64,000 nucleotides of DNA from Dastarcus helophoroides (GCA_028583605.1 CM053330.1:29152598-29216597), one strand, 5' to 3'. Positions 36,824 to 49,683 are shown, numbered from the stretch's first letter. Program-made: numbers and translations. Notes: generated by a model from the letters alone, not told the origin.

Positions 36824-37228
36824 ATTCTATAATGCACAGACCAGTAGGTTTGAACATTTATTAGATTCGAAGTTTGGAAACCAAATACCGGTTAGATCTC
36901 GTCAGTTTGGTATATCCAACTCGAACGCTAACAAATGTTCCGACAAGTAAGTACTAAAACATTCACAGGCGTCAAGCGAGTGACTCTTAGTACTACCACC
37001 TATTGGTCCATAGAGAAACTATGGCCATCGCCAACAATGTCGTATGCAAGAAGAAGGCAACCTAGACTACAAATTCATGCAGCCCTCCAGGCGTGTATAG
37101 TGAATCATAGGTAGCTGAACTACCAACAGTTGAAACACTACCACCTAGCGAAGCGGTTGCTCTCTAGGAGAGTTCCCAGAAGACAAGGATTCTATAATGC
37201 ACAGACCAATAGGTTTGAACATTAATTA
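36824..37228. repeat. 365-bp segment with 40-bp terminal direct repeats
   Basis: ATTCTATAATGCACAGACCA... occurs at 36824-36863 and again at 37189-37228 with 38 of 40 bases identical. The ~325 bp between are non-repetitive and less AT-rich, and contain ACTACCACCTA twice. The piece interrupts a family A array. It could be 1.1 copies of a 365-bp satellite unit, a miniature terminal-direct-repeat element, or a SINE-like insertion. I cannot decide between them. Confidence 0.7.
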
Positions 37229-38740
37229 TTTAGAGTTGTCGAAAATTAGGAACTTTTTCAAAATTATAAAATAATAATTATATAATTATACTTACAAAAT
37301 AACCAAGAGTTTTTAAAAATTTTAACTTTTTACTTTGATTTTTTTTAGATCTGGGCACCTCTTCAAAACATGGCCTTTTAGAAAATGTATGCCATTTTTC
37401 AAAATCTCGAGCTTTTCAAGAATTAAAATGTTCGTTTTTTTAAATCTTTGCCTTTTTCAGAAAGCTATAAAAATTACGTTTTTTTTAAAAAAAATTCGAA
37501 TTTATTTGAAAATTGCGCCATTTTTTGCATTTCTGAAATTTGCCAAAGATTTTAACTCTTTTTTTTTTCAAAATTTTGTCTTTTTCGATTATTTCAAGTT
37601 TCCAAAAATTACGAATATTTTCGAAATTTTAACTTATGAATTAACTTTTTCAAGTTTTCGCTTTTCCCAAAAGTTTGACTTTTATAAAATTTCTGTTTTA
37701 TAAATTTCAATATTTCTTGAAAACTCATCTATTTTTAAAATTTTCGAATTACTTTGAAAATTTAGTTTTTTAAATAAGGTCGAAATTGTTGAACATATTT
37801 TGTTGGAACATTTTAACCTTTTTTTGAAATTTTTTACCATATTTCAATATCTTAATTTTTTTAAAAGTTACGAATTTTTCAAAATTTCTGCTCTTTTTAG
37901 ATAAAAAAATTTGGTTTTAATTTGGTTTATAAATTTTGACATATTTTTTTATTAAACTAGAATCGCATGAGCCATCACTTTGTCAGCAAAGCTTCCTCTT
38001 TTTTATTGCTTGGAAAATTTTCATACAAAAGTCACATTTGTTAAACGATGTGGAGCGTTAATTTTTGAAGCAGAATATTCCGAACATTTTGTTTTTTATA
38101 AAATTTGGAATTTATTTGAAAACTGCGTCATTTTCTTATATTTTTAAATTTTTATGAAGATTTTCACTCTTTTTTTTCAAAATTTTGCCCTTTTTCTCAA
38201 ATTTTTTTTCATTATTTCGAATTTTTAAAAATCACAAATTTGTCCAAATTTTGACTTATAGAGATTTTGATTTCTTCTTCAATTTTTGCATCTTTCCAAA
38301 ATTTTTATTTTTTAAAATTTTCGTTTTTTAAATTCCGACATTTTTTGAAAACTCATCTTTTTTTCAAAATTATAACTTAGTGGAAATAAACTTGAAATTT
38401 TGAGAAAATTTTCCAGTTACTTCGAGTGTCAAATTTTGTTGAAAAGTAGTCCGTTTTTTGAAAGTATTTAAGGTTTTGGAGCATTCTCATATTTTTTCAA
38501 AATGTCTTTTTTAATTTGGTTTCATTTATTCAGAATTTGGAATTTTTAAAAAATTAGGAGCTTTTCCAAAAGTTCGATTTTTTTTTGACAATTGATACTT
38601 TTTTCAAAACATCAACTTTTATCAAAATTTTCAAATATTTCAAAATTTTAACTTTTTATGAACGTCTCATCTTGTCTTCTATAATTTTGACTTAACATTT
38701 TTGACCATTTTTCAAAAATTCGACATTTAATTTTTGATTG

Positions 38741-40090
38741 TAAGGGATCAATACCAACATTTTAGTGTATTTATTCGATTTCGTTTGCAATTGAGAAATA
38801 AATATGGAGAATTATTTTTTGTCTTGTAGTCTTGTAGAAAAAATTTAAAGAGATGGCGAGAGGGGCGTAAATATATTTTTCATAAAAATCTGGAAAATCC
38901 TTAATCCACATTATTTAATTGTACTTATTATTGTGCTTAATTATTTGTAGGAGTTTTAATAAATTTGATTGTGTTCGTAATTGAGAACAAATGTTGATTT
39001 TTTTTTGATTCGTAGCGACGAAAAAACTGAAAACTCCTGAACTAAAAAATAAAACTTGTACTTAGAAATTAAAAGTTAAAAAGAATTGTGATCAGAAAAT
39101 AGAATTTACGACCAAAAAATATATTTTTTATGAATGTTAGATTCCTTTTTCTAATTGTTGGGGACAGGGTGAATCCCCGTGTCAGGATATTTTGTTATAG
39201 GGATGATTTGTAAATTTTTCGCTATGAAAGGTAATCCGGCAGTAAAATTAAATAACTCGCGAAATGAACATAGTAAACCTTTTTATCGCAATGGAGCTTT
39301 TATTGCGCAGATAACATTATAACTAAACGAAATATGTTCTAAAAAAAAGGAGATTTTCTTATCAATCAGCTGTTAAACTTGCAATAAAATTGTTAATAGA
39401 TTTTACCTGACGTGATTCGCACGATTATTTATTTACTCTAAGCGAGACTACATTTCTGAAATGTAACTCATCAGTAAATTAGTAATAGAACTCATTAAAA
39501 TAAAAAAATAATTTTAAGTGCATAGATATAACTAGCGAAACATTTTGATAAAAATTTGGGGAATGATTCGATTTTATCAAACGTTATTTAAAGAAAAGTT
39601 TCAAGACAGACTGGACACTTTTTTAATATCCAATTATAATAATAATCATTCTCGTCTAAGACTCGCCAAATGATGAAAACAAATAATTTTCTGCTGCACA
39701 TGAGCGTAGATTTTCCGCGAAATGCACAATTAACCACCCACCCCAACGACTGATGAATTATTTCAGCTTGCAACATATTTCACAAGGTAAACAAATCGCC
39801 ACCAGCAAATTACAGTTTAATGTAAACGTAGAAGTTAACTGCGGCATTTCCCTGAAAAGATCGTCGATATGAATCATTTTTTAAACGGTCGAACTGCGCA
39901 AAAAAGAAACAATCAAATGAGAAATTTCTCAGGAATGCGGCATTTATTATTTACTACAATGTTAAGTTCACGCTAACAAATTCAACAATCGATAGACTAA
40001 CTTTTTAATACCGCATGCACCCGCTTTTCCGGGTGGAAAATCAATTTAATAAACATGCATGACGTCGCCAATAAGTAAAATGAAGTAATT
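38741..40090. other. Non-repetitive island, no gene recognised
   Basis: This is ordinary-complexity DNA with some GC-richer segments (39800-40050) and short frames of about 60 codons on the minus strand that I do not recognise. A patch of family B-like units lies at about 39040-39130. Confidence 0.4.
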
Positions 40091-40800
40091 ACAATAAGGA
40101 ATTATAAACGAGAGCGCCTTGAGAAAAATTTTCCTTTTCTAGTTGGAAAGTTACTGGGTTATTTTTTTTAATTTCATTTTTAATAAAACAAACCAATTCC
40201 TCTTCATAATAAATCTCGTTGTTAATTTTATTTTTTACCGTAAATTCCATTTCCTGATTGTGAAAAAAGCTTTCCAAATGAATTAATAAAAAAAAATTGT
40301 TTTTGCATCACGTCAATTTTTCCTCGTAAATTATATTCTTTTTATTGTATTTTTGGAAGGCGCTAATTCTTTTTGTATCTAAATTTGAATCGTAAACTCT
40401 ATTTTCTAATAGATCAAAAATTCTATTTTCTGATTGTATTATTAATGAAGACTAAATGAAAAGTGAACTTTTTAGTAGAGATTATTTTTTCATCACATCA
40501 AAGTTTCATCGTAAACTATATTTTTTATTGTAAATTTTATTTTCTGGACTGAAAATTCTTTTTGGATCGTAAATTCTACATTTGAACCGGATATTCTATT
40601 TTATGATTACAACTTCTTTGATAAAAAATTCTATTTTAAATAAAAAACTCCATTTTCCGATAATAAATTTATAATTCGCATGGTTAATTTTATTTTCTTT
40701 TCTAAATAAAAAATCAACTTTTCATGAAAAGATTATTTTTTTTATTATATCAATTTCTCATCGGAAACTTAATTTTTTTGTTACAAACTAGCTGATATAT
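40091..40800 (+). repeat. Family B minisatellite block
   Basis: Units such as CGTAAACTCTATTTTCTAAT and CGTAAATTCTACATTTGAA recur with loose spacing of about 20-30 bp. Confidence 0.6.
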
Positions 40801-42809
40801 CACCCGATAATTTAAATAAATCGATTTTTTAAGTATCGCTTTTTTAAAATGTTTGTGTTTTTAAATTTACCCCTTTTCTGACATTTCGACTTTTCGTAAA
40901 GTTTCGAGTTTTAAAATTTCATTCTTTTCAAAGTTTGGAAATTTCCGAAGATCCAAACTTTTTTAAAATTTTTGCCTATTTTGAAAACTTCCACTTTACT
41001 GAAACTTTTGATTTTATTTAAATCTTATTCGACTTATCAAACCGTTCACCTTTTTGAAAAATTTGACTTTTAAAACATTTCAACTTTTTCATTTAAAATT
41101 TCTAAAATTTCAACTTCTGTAAAAAAATCAAAATGTCGAGTTTTTTTTATGAATTTTTCTATAATACTCATTTTATTTCCAAATTTTAAATTTTTTTTAT
41201 TAAAATTTAGACTTTTTTCACTTCAACATTTTTTGACACGCTTTTCAAAGGCCCAAAATTTCGACATTTTTTAAAATTTTACTTTTTTTGAAAATTTCGA
41301 CGTTTCTGATGATTTTAATATTTCTTAAATCTTTCTTTCTCAAAAATTCTAATTTTTTTATTAAGCTTGACACCGAAGATTTTTTAAAATATCCAGTTTT
41401 TTGCAAAATTCTTTTTTTTTTCAAAATTTCGATTTTATTTCAAAATTTAGACTTTAGAAAATTTCGATTTCGTATCAAAATTTGCATATTTTAAGATTTT
41501 AGACTTTCAAAATTTGGGCTTTTTTAAAATTTCTGTTTTTAACAAATCTCTTTTTTTCTAATTTTTGCTATTAAAAATTTTATTTTCCAAAATTTTAACA
41601 CCTTTTGAAAACCTTAACTTTTTGAAAATTCCGACGTTTTTCCAAATTTAAACTTCGACTTTGACTTTTTCAAAAACCTCTACCTTTTTTGAAAACACTA
41701 GAATCGTTTTAATTTCTTAAAAATTTCCACCTTATTCGGATTGTTTAAATCATGACATTTTCTTAAAATTTCGACTTTTCTAATATTTTGAACTATTTTG
41801 CAAAATTTCGAATTTATTTGATACTTTCGATGCTTTTTAAAATTTTCGAGTTTTTAAAAATTCCAATGTTTTTAATAATATTTGCTCGAAAATTTTAACT
41901 TTTTAAACAAATGACGACATTTACTTTCCTTCTAAATTTTAACTAACCAAAATTTTCTGTTTTTCAACATTTTTACTTTTCTACTTTTTTAGGAAAGTTT
42001 AGAATTTTTTGATAATTTTCAGTTTTCTTCAATATTTAGGCTCTTCGAAAATGTCGGCTCATTTTGAAAATTTAACTAAAAATACTTCATTTTTTTAGCT
42101 CTACATATTTCTGTAAAATTTTGATTAGTTTTGAAGTTCAAATTATTTTTCAAAATTTCAACTTTTTTAAACGTTTTTTGAAATTTTCTTCATTTTATTA
42201 AAATCCTTGGATTTTTTGAAAAGGTCGACTTTTAACACTATCTTTTGAAAATGTTAATACTATTTTACCAAAGTTCGATTTTTTTTAATCCTGATTTTGT
42301 GTAAAAATTTAGAAACGTTTCGAAATTCCATCGTTTTTCAAAATTTTGACCTTAAAAATTTTCATTTTCTCTAAAACTTCTCCTTTATCTAAAATTGTTG
42401 ATTTTTTTTATTAAATCGACTCTTGTTAAAATTTCGTATTATTTTGCAAACATTTCGTTGCATTTTAAAATTTTTGATTTATTTCGAAAATATGAACTTT
42501 TTTCAAAATGTCGATTTTATCAATATTTTGGCTATTTTTTGAAAATCTTAACTTTATTTTTTTGAAAACTTCAACATTTCTTAATTGAATTTAAGTTTTT
42601 TCAAAGTCTTAACTAACAAAAATTTCGGAAATTTTGACTTTATTCGAAATTTGAGTTTTTCGAAAATTTGGGTTTTAAGGTTTTACTGAAGATTCTTCAT
42701 TTTCTTTTTTAATCTACATTTCTATACAATTTCGAATATTTTTTAAATTTTATACTATTTTTTAAAATCTAAACTTTTCTTCGAAAATTTGGCCAGTTTT
42801 TAAAATGTT
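40801..42809 (+). repeat. Family A minisatellite block, forward orientation
   Basis: T-runs alternate with GAAAATTTCGAC-type motifs. No clean higher-order unit was noticed. Short open frames are low-complexity. Confidence 0.65.
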
Positions 42810-44455
42810 TTTTTTTTGGAAGTTTTAACTTTGTATGAAAGCTTGGACATTTTTCAAAATTTTGACTCTTTTTGAAAATTTTCTCTGTTTGGAGAATTTC
42901 CACTTTCCTTAGAATTTCGATTTTTTTTTGAAATTTTGAATATTTTCTTAAAACTTCAACTAATTCTTAAGAATTAGACTTGTTTGCAGATTTTGAATTT
43001 TTTTAAACGGATGCCGACTTTTTTAGTTTTTTTTAATAAAAGTCAAAAATTCAATTTTAAATTAACAATAAAAAAAATCCAAATTCTAAAAAATATCGAA
43101 ATTTTGACAAATGGTCAAAACTTTTAATTCGAAAATTTAAAAAATAATGCGCGATCTTCAAAAAATTCTGAATTTTTGAAAGTCAAACAAATTATTGAAA
43201 AATGAAGATTTTCATAAAAAATAAAAATTTTCAAAAATATTGAAGTTTTGCAAAACTTTAGTATGTAATTTTAAAAAAAGTCTAAATATCGAGTCTAAAA
43301 AACCACACAATTTGAAAAATCTTAATTTTTGAAAAATAAAAATACAGAAAAGAACTATTTGAAAAATTCATGAATTTCAAAAAATGTCGAAAATTTTAAA
43401 ACAGCCAAATTTTTCAAAAAAGTAACGATTTGAAAAAAAGTAGAAATTGTAAAGAAAAATTTTGAGAAATGTCGACATTTTTATAAAGAGTTAAAATTTA
43501 ATAAAAAAATCAGTCGAAATTTCGAAAAATTTTCGGGTAAACTTAAAAAATCAAAATATTGACAAATGGTCAAAGGACTCAAAAAGCCGATTTTCGAAAT
43601 AAGTCAAAATTTTCAAAAAAAAATGGAAATTTGATTAATCAATCAAAAACATTCGAAATTAAAAAAAAAATATTGCGAAAAAATTTCAAATTTTGGAAAA
43701 AGTCAAAATTGGGAAAATGATAAATTTAAAAAAGGTCGATTTTAAAAAAAAAGTTAAAATTTTGGGAAAAAGTGCGGAATATTGAAAACAAAAGTCAAAA
43801 TTTAGAAAAATTTCAAAATTTTAATAAACATATACAATTTTTTGAAAAATGAAGCAGAGTAACTCTTTTTGTGTTTTTTAATATTTCTTGGTTTCAAGGG
43901 ACAAGACTTGTACTCCAATTTGGCTGTTTTAAAAATTACGACATTTTTTGAAATTCATCAATTTTTCCAATTGTTAAAAAATTTTCTGTATTTTTATTTT
44001 TCAAAAATTTAGATTTCTCAAATTGTGTGGTTTTTTAAAGATTTAATATTTAAACTGTTTTTAAAATTAAAGACGAAATTTTTGCAAAACTTTAACATTT
44101 TTGAAAATTGTGACTGAAAATTTTTATTTTTTATGAAAATCTTCATTTGTAACAAATTTGTTTGACTTTCAAAAATTCGAAATTTTTTAAACATCTCGCA
44201 TTATTTTTTAAATTTTCGAATTAAAGGTTTTAATTATTATTGAAAAAACTAAAAAAGAAAGCATCCGTTTAAAAAAATTCAAAATCCGCAAAAAAGTCTA
44301 ATTCTTAAAAGTTATTTGAAATGTTAAACTTTTAAAAAGATCCAAAATTTCAAAAAAAAGTCGAAATTCTAAGGAAAGTGGAAAGTTGCCAGAGTCAAAA
44401 TTTCCAAAAAAAGTCAAAATTTTGAAAAATTTCAAAGCTTCCATAGAAAGTTTTA
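42810..44455. repeat. Large inverted repeat (arms ~0.5-0.6 kb) with ~0.5 kb spacer
   Basis: The left arm (about 42810-43440) reads as the reverse complement of the right arm (about 43920-44455). Corresponding landmarks are TAAGAATTAGACTTGTTTGC (42967) against CAAAAAAGTCTAATTCTTAA (about 44290), TTTTTTTAAACGGATGC against GCATCCGTTTAAAAAAA, and CACACAATTTGAAAAATC against its complement near 44010. The family A orientation therefore flips twice here. The spacer ends with a fragment (GTGTTTTTTAATATTTCTTG, about 43871) of the hairpin family seen at 28932-29089. That fragment's tail, GATAACCAAGGACCAGTTCG, appears at about 44459 beyond the right arm. Confidence 0.75.
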
Positions 44456-44516
44456 AAGATAACCAAGGACCAGTTCGTTGCACCAAAATGAAAAAAAAAA
44501 CAAAAAAGAACAAGTT

Positions 44517-45890
44517 TCAAAAAGAGTCGGAAAAAAGTTTAAAAAAATCGAAATTTTCCAAAAAAATTCGACATTTAAAGTTTAATGAAAAATGGGATTT
44601 AGAAAAAATTGGGATTTTCAAAGAAATTCGAATTTTTGAAAAGTCCGGAATCGAAAAAACAATCAAAATCTTGAAAGAAATGTTGAAATTATCAATGAAG
44701 TTGAGATTTTCAAAAAGAAATCGAAATTTTCGAAAAAATTTAAATGATTGTAATTTCCAAATTTTCAAAAAAGGTCCAAATTTTCTAAAAGCACTAAAAG
44801 CACATTTTAAAAAATAAAAAATTTTGAAAACCATCGAAAATTAAGAAAAGTTAAAAAAAAGTGCAAGTTCTAGGAAAATAAGTCCTAATTTTGACATAAA
44901 ATCGTTTGTTTTAAGTTTAATCCAAACAAAAATTCCTACTTTTCAAAAAACCTCGACATATTCAAAAAAATTTGAAGGTTAAAAACTGAAATTTTTATAA
45001 AAAGTTGCAATTTTTGAAGTTTAATTTTTTAAAAAAAGCAGAAGATTTAAACAAAAGCAGAAGTTTTTTATTAAATATCGAAGTCAAGATTTTAAAAGTC
45101 GAAATTTCGAAATAAGCAAAAATGTGCTTTAAAAAGTAGGAATTTTGATAAAAGCGAAATTATACGGACGTTGCTTGAGAAGTCCTCCTGTATGGCATTG
45201 GATTTATATCGAATAAATTTACCGATGTATCAAAACAATGCACCAAAATGAAGGTTTTCAAAAAAAAAGTAACAAGTTTAAAAAAAGTCGAAAAAAGGTG
45301 TAAAAAAAAATCGAAATTTTCCAAGAAAATTCGACATCTAAAGTTTAATAAAAAATGGAATTTTGAAAAAATTAGGATTTTTAAAGAAATTCGAAATTTT
45401 GAAAAGTCCCGAATCGAAAAAACAATCAAAAACTTAAAAAAAATGTTGAAATTATCAATAAAGTTGAGATTTTCAAAAAGAAATCGAAATTTTCGAAAAA
45501 ATTTAAATGATTAAAATTTCCAAATTTTTAAAAAATGTCGAAATTTTCTAAAAGTTCAACCCTTTGAAAAATCGAGGTAGACATTTTAAAAAATAAAAAA
45601 TTTTGAAAAACATCGCAAATTAGGAAAAAGTCAAAAAACAGTGCAAATTCTAGGAAAAGAAGGCCTAATTTTGAAACAAAATCGTTTGTTTTAAGTTTAA
45701 TCCAAACAAAAATTCCAACTTTTCAAAAACAAAGATTTTAAAAAAAGTCGAAAATTCGAAATAAGTAAAAATTTGTTTGAAAAAGTAGGAATTTTGAAAA
45801 AAGCAAAATTATAAGGGTCGCTGCTTGAGAAGACCTGCTGTATGGCATTGGATTTATATCGAATAAATTTACCGATGTATCGATACTTTA
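44517..45890 (-). repeat. Tandem duplication of a family A segment, unit ~650-763 bp
   Basis: The segment with TCGAAATTTTCCAAAAAAAT at 44548 recurs at 45311 (offset 763). The unit's end, CTGTATGGCATTGGATTTAT, is at 45188 and 45838 (offset 650). The difference shows indels between the copies. Both copies hold a K/F/N-rich open frame (44386-44817 and 45248-45514). They resemble each other only because the DNA is duplicated. Confidence 0.8.
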
Positions 45891-46260
45891 TTATTTTGAT
45901 TTAGGCATATAACTCAACATATTCAAAAAAAAAAAAATTAAATATTGAAAAGGCAAAAAGCTTTCAAGAGAAAATAATCAAAATATATCCAAATAAGCAA
46001 GAAATCTGTAGAATTTTCAAAGTCAAAATTTTGAAAAAATTCGAAATTTCCAAAATTAAGTCAAAATTTCGAGTAAAAATCGAAATTTGGTAGTCGAACC
46101 ATAAAAGATCGACTTTGTGAAAAAAGTGGATATTTGAAAATGTCGAAGTTTCCGAAATGAGTCGAATTTTCAATAAAAATTGGAATCATCAAAAAAATGG
46201 GTATTTCAAAAAGATGACCCAAAAACCCTTCCTCTTCCTTTACCTTCCTTCGCCTAGGCG
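45891..46260 (-). repeat. Family A remnant and dispersed-repeat end
   Basis: A short reverse-orientation family A run is followed by the segment 46107-46260, which resembles 10549-10700 (AGATCGACTTTGTGAAAAA through CGCCTAGGC). The shared ends suggest a dispersed unit of about 150 bp. Confidence 0.5.
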
Positions 46261-47215
46261 AAGGTTATCAGTTAGTGAATTTATAAATATCATTGTTAAG
46301 GTGATTTTTAACGTCAATTCTATATTTTCTCGTCGTAAAAACTTTTCTGAATAAGAACTCAGCTTTTTAATAAAAATATTGTTTTTTTTTTCATGATGCC
46401 AAGTTTTAATCCAAAATTCTATTTTTTTTTTGTAAATTGTTTTTTTAACATCAAATTATTTTTGAGTCATAGATTCTATATTTGAATCGTAAATTCTATT
46501 TTCTGATTCCAAACTTTTTTTGATCGACTTTTAACAAAACATTCTATTTTCTCATCATAAATATATAAATCTCATTGTTAATTCTAATTTTAATTTGAAT
46601 TATATTTTCTGATTTCTTAGATTAAAATAAGGTACTTAAATTAAAAAAAAATATTTTTATCATATTATCTTAACGTAAATTCTATTTCTTAAATTTAGTT
46701 TTGTGGATAGCAAATTCTTTTTGAAAATAAGTTCTACATTTGAATCGTAAATTCTATTTTCTGATTGCGAACACTTTGATCTTGTTTTTATTTGTGTTAA
46801 TTTTCTTTTTTAACGTAAATGCTATGTTCTGATTGTAAAAACTTTGGTAAATAAAAATATAATTTTTTATTAACATGATTATTTTGTTATCATATCAATT
46901 TTTCATCGTAAATTCTTCTTATGTAAATTTTGTTTTGGACTACAAATTGTTACATAAACTATAATTTCGATTTCTTCTATCAACTATTCTATTTTTATAA
47001 TAAAAAATTCTATTTTGTCATCAAAAAATTATAAATCATAGTTCATCGAACTTTTTTAGTCATAAATTATAGGTAGGGGTGGTTAATTCTACATTCTGAC
47101 TGTAAATTCTACATTCTAATTATAAAATTGTTTTCTTACATAAAACGCATCTTTTGTTCCATGAAAAATTCCTAAGAATCGAAAAATTTCAAATATTTTA
47201 ACAAAAAGCTTCTAT
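46261..47215 (+). repeat. Family B minisatellite block
   Basis: Units such as ATCGTAAATTCTATTTTCTG recur with loose spacing. Confidence 0.6.
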
Positions 47216-48150
47216 TTGATCTACTTAACTAAAGGTGAATTGAACTTAAAGCAAAAAATTAAGCGATTAACTTCCTATATCCCGAAAAAGCGGAAACAAT
47301 GGGACCCTTCTGTTCACAAAATAATACGATTCGTTGGACACTTTTGCATATTCCAATTTCTTTTAAATATTATGCAGTATTACTTCGCTTATAATCCAAA
47401 ATACGTTCTTGTAATTTAGTTTGTGGGACCAAAATTATTAGAAAACTATTAGGAATGTTAGTATTAAAAAAAACCATAATTTCGTTTTTCGTTTTAACTT
47501 CAGTAAAGCATTGCACAAGCGAATTTATACCTAATTACAGAAGAAAAATAATTGCCTTCTATATATTTAAAAAAATCTGGCATTATAATTTCCATCCCAA
47601 AGTGACAAAAAGCATCTCACCTTAGACGTACACGAATGTAGGTCAGAGTTCAAAAGATTATCAACATCGAGAAGACACCGGCAGACAATTGATTTTATTT
47701 CGCACACACAGACATACACATACAGGTGCAACATTCACCCCGCACAATACACAATGCCACCCCACGAGCTAGCGACTACGTTAACATCATATGACGTACT
47801 CTCTCATCCCTGAACGCTGCAGTTGACGATTTCTCGGAAACGGGGTGAGTGGAAATATGGGCTACAGAGAAAGGTGATTGACCCTGTTGCTCGACCTAAT
47901 TCCGTTTTCTGCTTAGTGTTCCCGTTCACATTCCCTCAACTCACAACGAGATGTTCCGCGAAATCCCCAGCCTCCCTTCCAGGAATGTTCAACTTTACTA
48001 CTGATAATAGGAATGCTTTTGGGAGCTGAGGAGAAAATTCGAGGTATTATATAGAGTGTAGATTTCCCTGGCTTTAGGAAAAGCTTTTTAATGCTACAGA
48101 TGCGAGAAAATTTCACGGCAACAACCAAATATCAGGCACAGCTATAAAAA
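47216..48150. other. Non-repetitive island, no gene recognised
   Basis: GC-richer DNA at 47590-48010 contains a CACACACAGACATACACATACA run and several small frames (67-71 codons) without recognisable similarity. It is flanked on both sides by family B in forward orientation. Confidence 0.4.
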
Positions 48151-49683
48151 AATTTGATCTACCATTGGGTTAAATTTGAATTTCTAATCACATCATTTTT
48201 TAAATCAAAAGCCATAATTTTTAATAAAAATTCCATAAATTCCTTTTAATCATAAGTTCTACTTTTTAATCGTAAATTCTATTTTTAGATTTCAAAAATC
48301 ATTTATTTATTAAATAAAAATTGTATCTTCTGACTGCAAAATCTTTTTGATTCCAAAGTTTATTTATTAATAAGAAACCTTCTATTTTGTAAAATCAATT
48401 TTTGACTCAATTCTTTCATCATTTTTTTATCGTGTGCCGAAGAAAAGCAACTGAGTCGCGATGGCTCGACCGACGAAGAACGGCCACTTCGTCTCCAGAC
48501 GTTAGGGAGATATGTAACGTTTTTAAATCATACAAATTCATTTATATGTAGTGCCATATTTTCCGTAAATAAAATAGTAAACGTAACTACTCTTAAATCT
48601 ATAGTCTACTACACGAATCAAGAGCAAATTGCTATTCAGTCATAAGTTCCCTTTTACAAAAAACTCTATTTTCTAATTGTAAATTCTGTTTTATGGCCGC
48701 AAAACGTTTTTCAAGTGAAAACCTAAATTTTTTGATAACCATTCTATTTTTTTATCAATTCCTATCTTATCTTTTCTATGCAGTTTTTATGGTAAACTAC
48801 GTTTTATGAATGTAGTCTTTTTATTATAAATTCGATGTTTCAATTGTAATTTGCATTTTCTGGTGGCCAAAATTATGGTTAATCGAATTATTTTTTTAAA
48901 TTCTGCCCTCAGATTTCGGCGCTAACGTGTCTCATAGCAAATTCTATTTTTGTAACCGTAAATTTTCATTATCAATGAGCAACATTCTGTTTAAATCCCT
49001 TTAACCACAAATTCTAGGTCTTAAAATCATTTTCATCGAAAATTCAATTTTTTTTGTCGATAAAAATTCTACCGTCTCTTGATCGAAAATTCTAAGTTTT
49101 TTAATAAATTTTTCTTCCAATTTTTTTGTCATTGTGCTTAAATTTTTTCAACGTAAATTTTGTTTCCTGGAAGCATGTCGTTATTTAATTATAAATTTAA
49201 TTGTTATCTCTACGAAATCCTGGTTAGGTTTCCGAATCAGTAATTCAGGTTCGGGTACTGGAAAGCACTGCATTTGTATGAAACTTCAGGAATAAGTGCC
49301 ACGCGTATACGGCCAGCGACTTAATTCAGAACCTAAATTTCTGTATCGGACGTCTAACCTGAATTTCGTGAATGTGAACTAATCATAAATTTAAAAATGA
49401 AAATTCTAAATTCTAATATTAAATTCTGCTTTTTGGCGGCAAAACTTGTTAGGCAAAAATTCTAGTTTTCGGATAAGCATTCTAATTAACTATCAAATAT
49501 TTCATTTTGGTCATCAATTCCGGCTTGTATTTTTTTAATCATAACTTCTATGTTTCAATTGTAAATTCTATTTTATAATTACAAAATTGAGATTAGTCAA
49601 AATTTTTTTATTTATTTTTATTTCTTTCAATAAAAATGTTGTGCTCTGACAATTATCTGATCCTTAATTAGAATTTAGGGCAA
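48151..49683 (+). repeat. Family B minisatellite block
   Basis: Units such as AATCGTAAATTCTATTTTTA recur. They are interrupted by short ordinary stretches at about 48430-48540 and 49200-49380. Confidence 0.55.

Larger units (their letters stand above)
34700..38740 (+). repeat. Family A block with a diverged ~0.6-0.95 kb higher-order repeat
   Basis: Family A monomers run throughout. Larger units share the order: TTTTTTTTAGATCTGRGCA, GAAAATTGNGNCATTTTTT, ACGAATATTTTCGAAATTTT, CTTGAAAANTCATCTATTTN. Copies are at about 36388-36800 and 37335-37745, with a poorer one at about 38100-38400. The array is interrupted by a hAT-type element (35733-36373) and by the 36824-37228 segment. Open frames here are repeat translations. 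Confidence 0.65.

Noticed and set aside
44386..44817. 143-codon lysine-rich frame as a gene
   Set aside because: It is a translation of family A monomers (KFSKKIR-type strings). Overlapping frames exist on the other strand, and the duplicate copy at 45248 is explained by DNA duplication.
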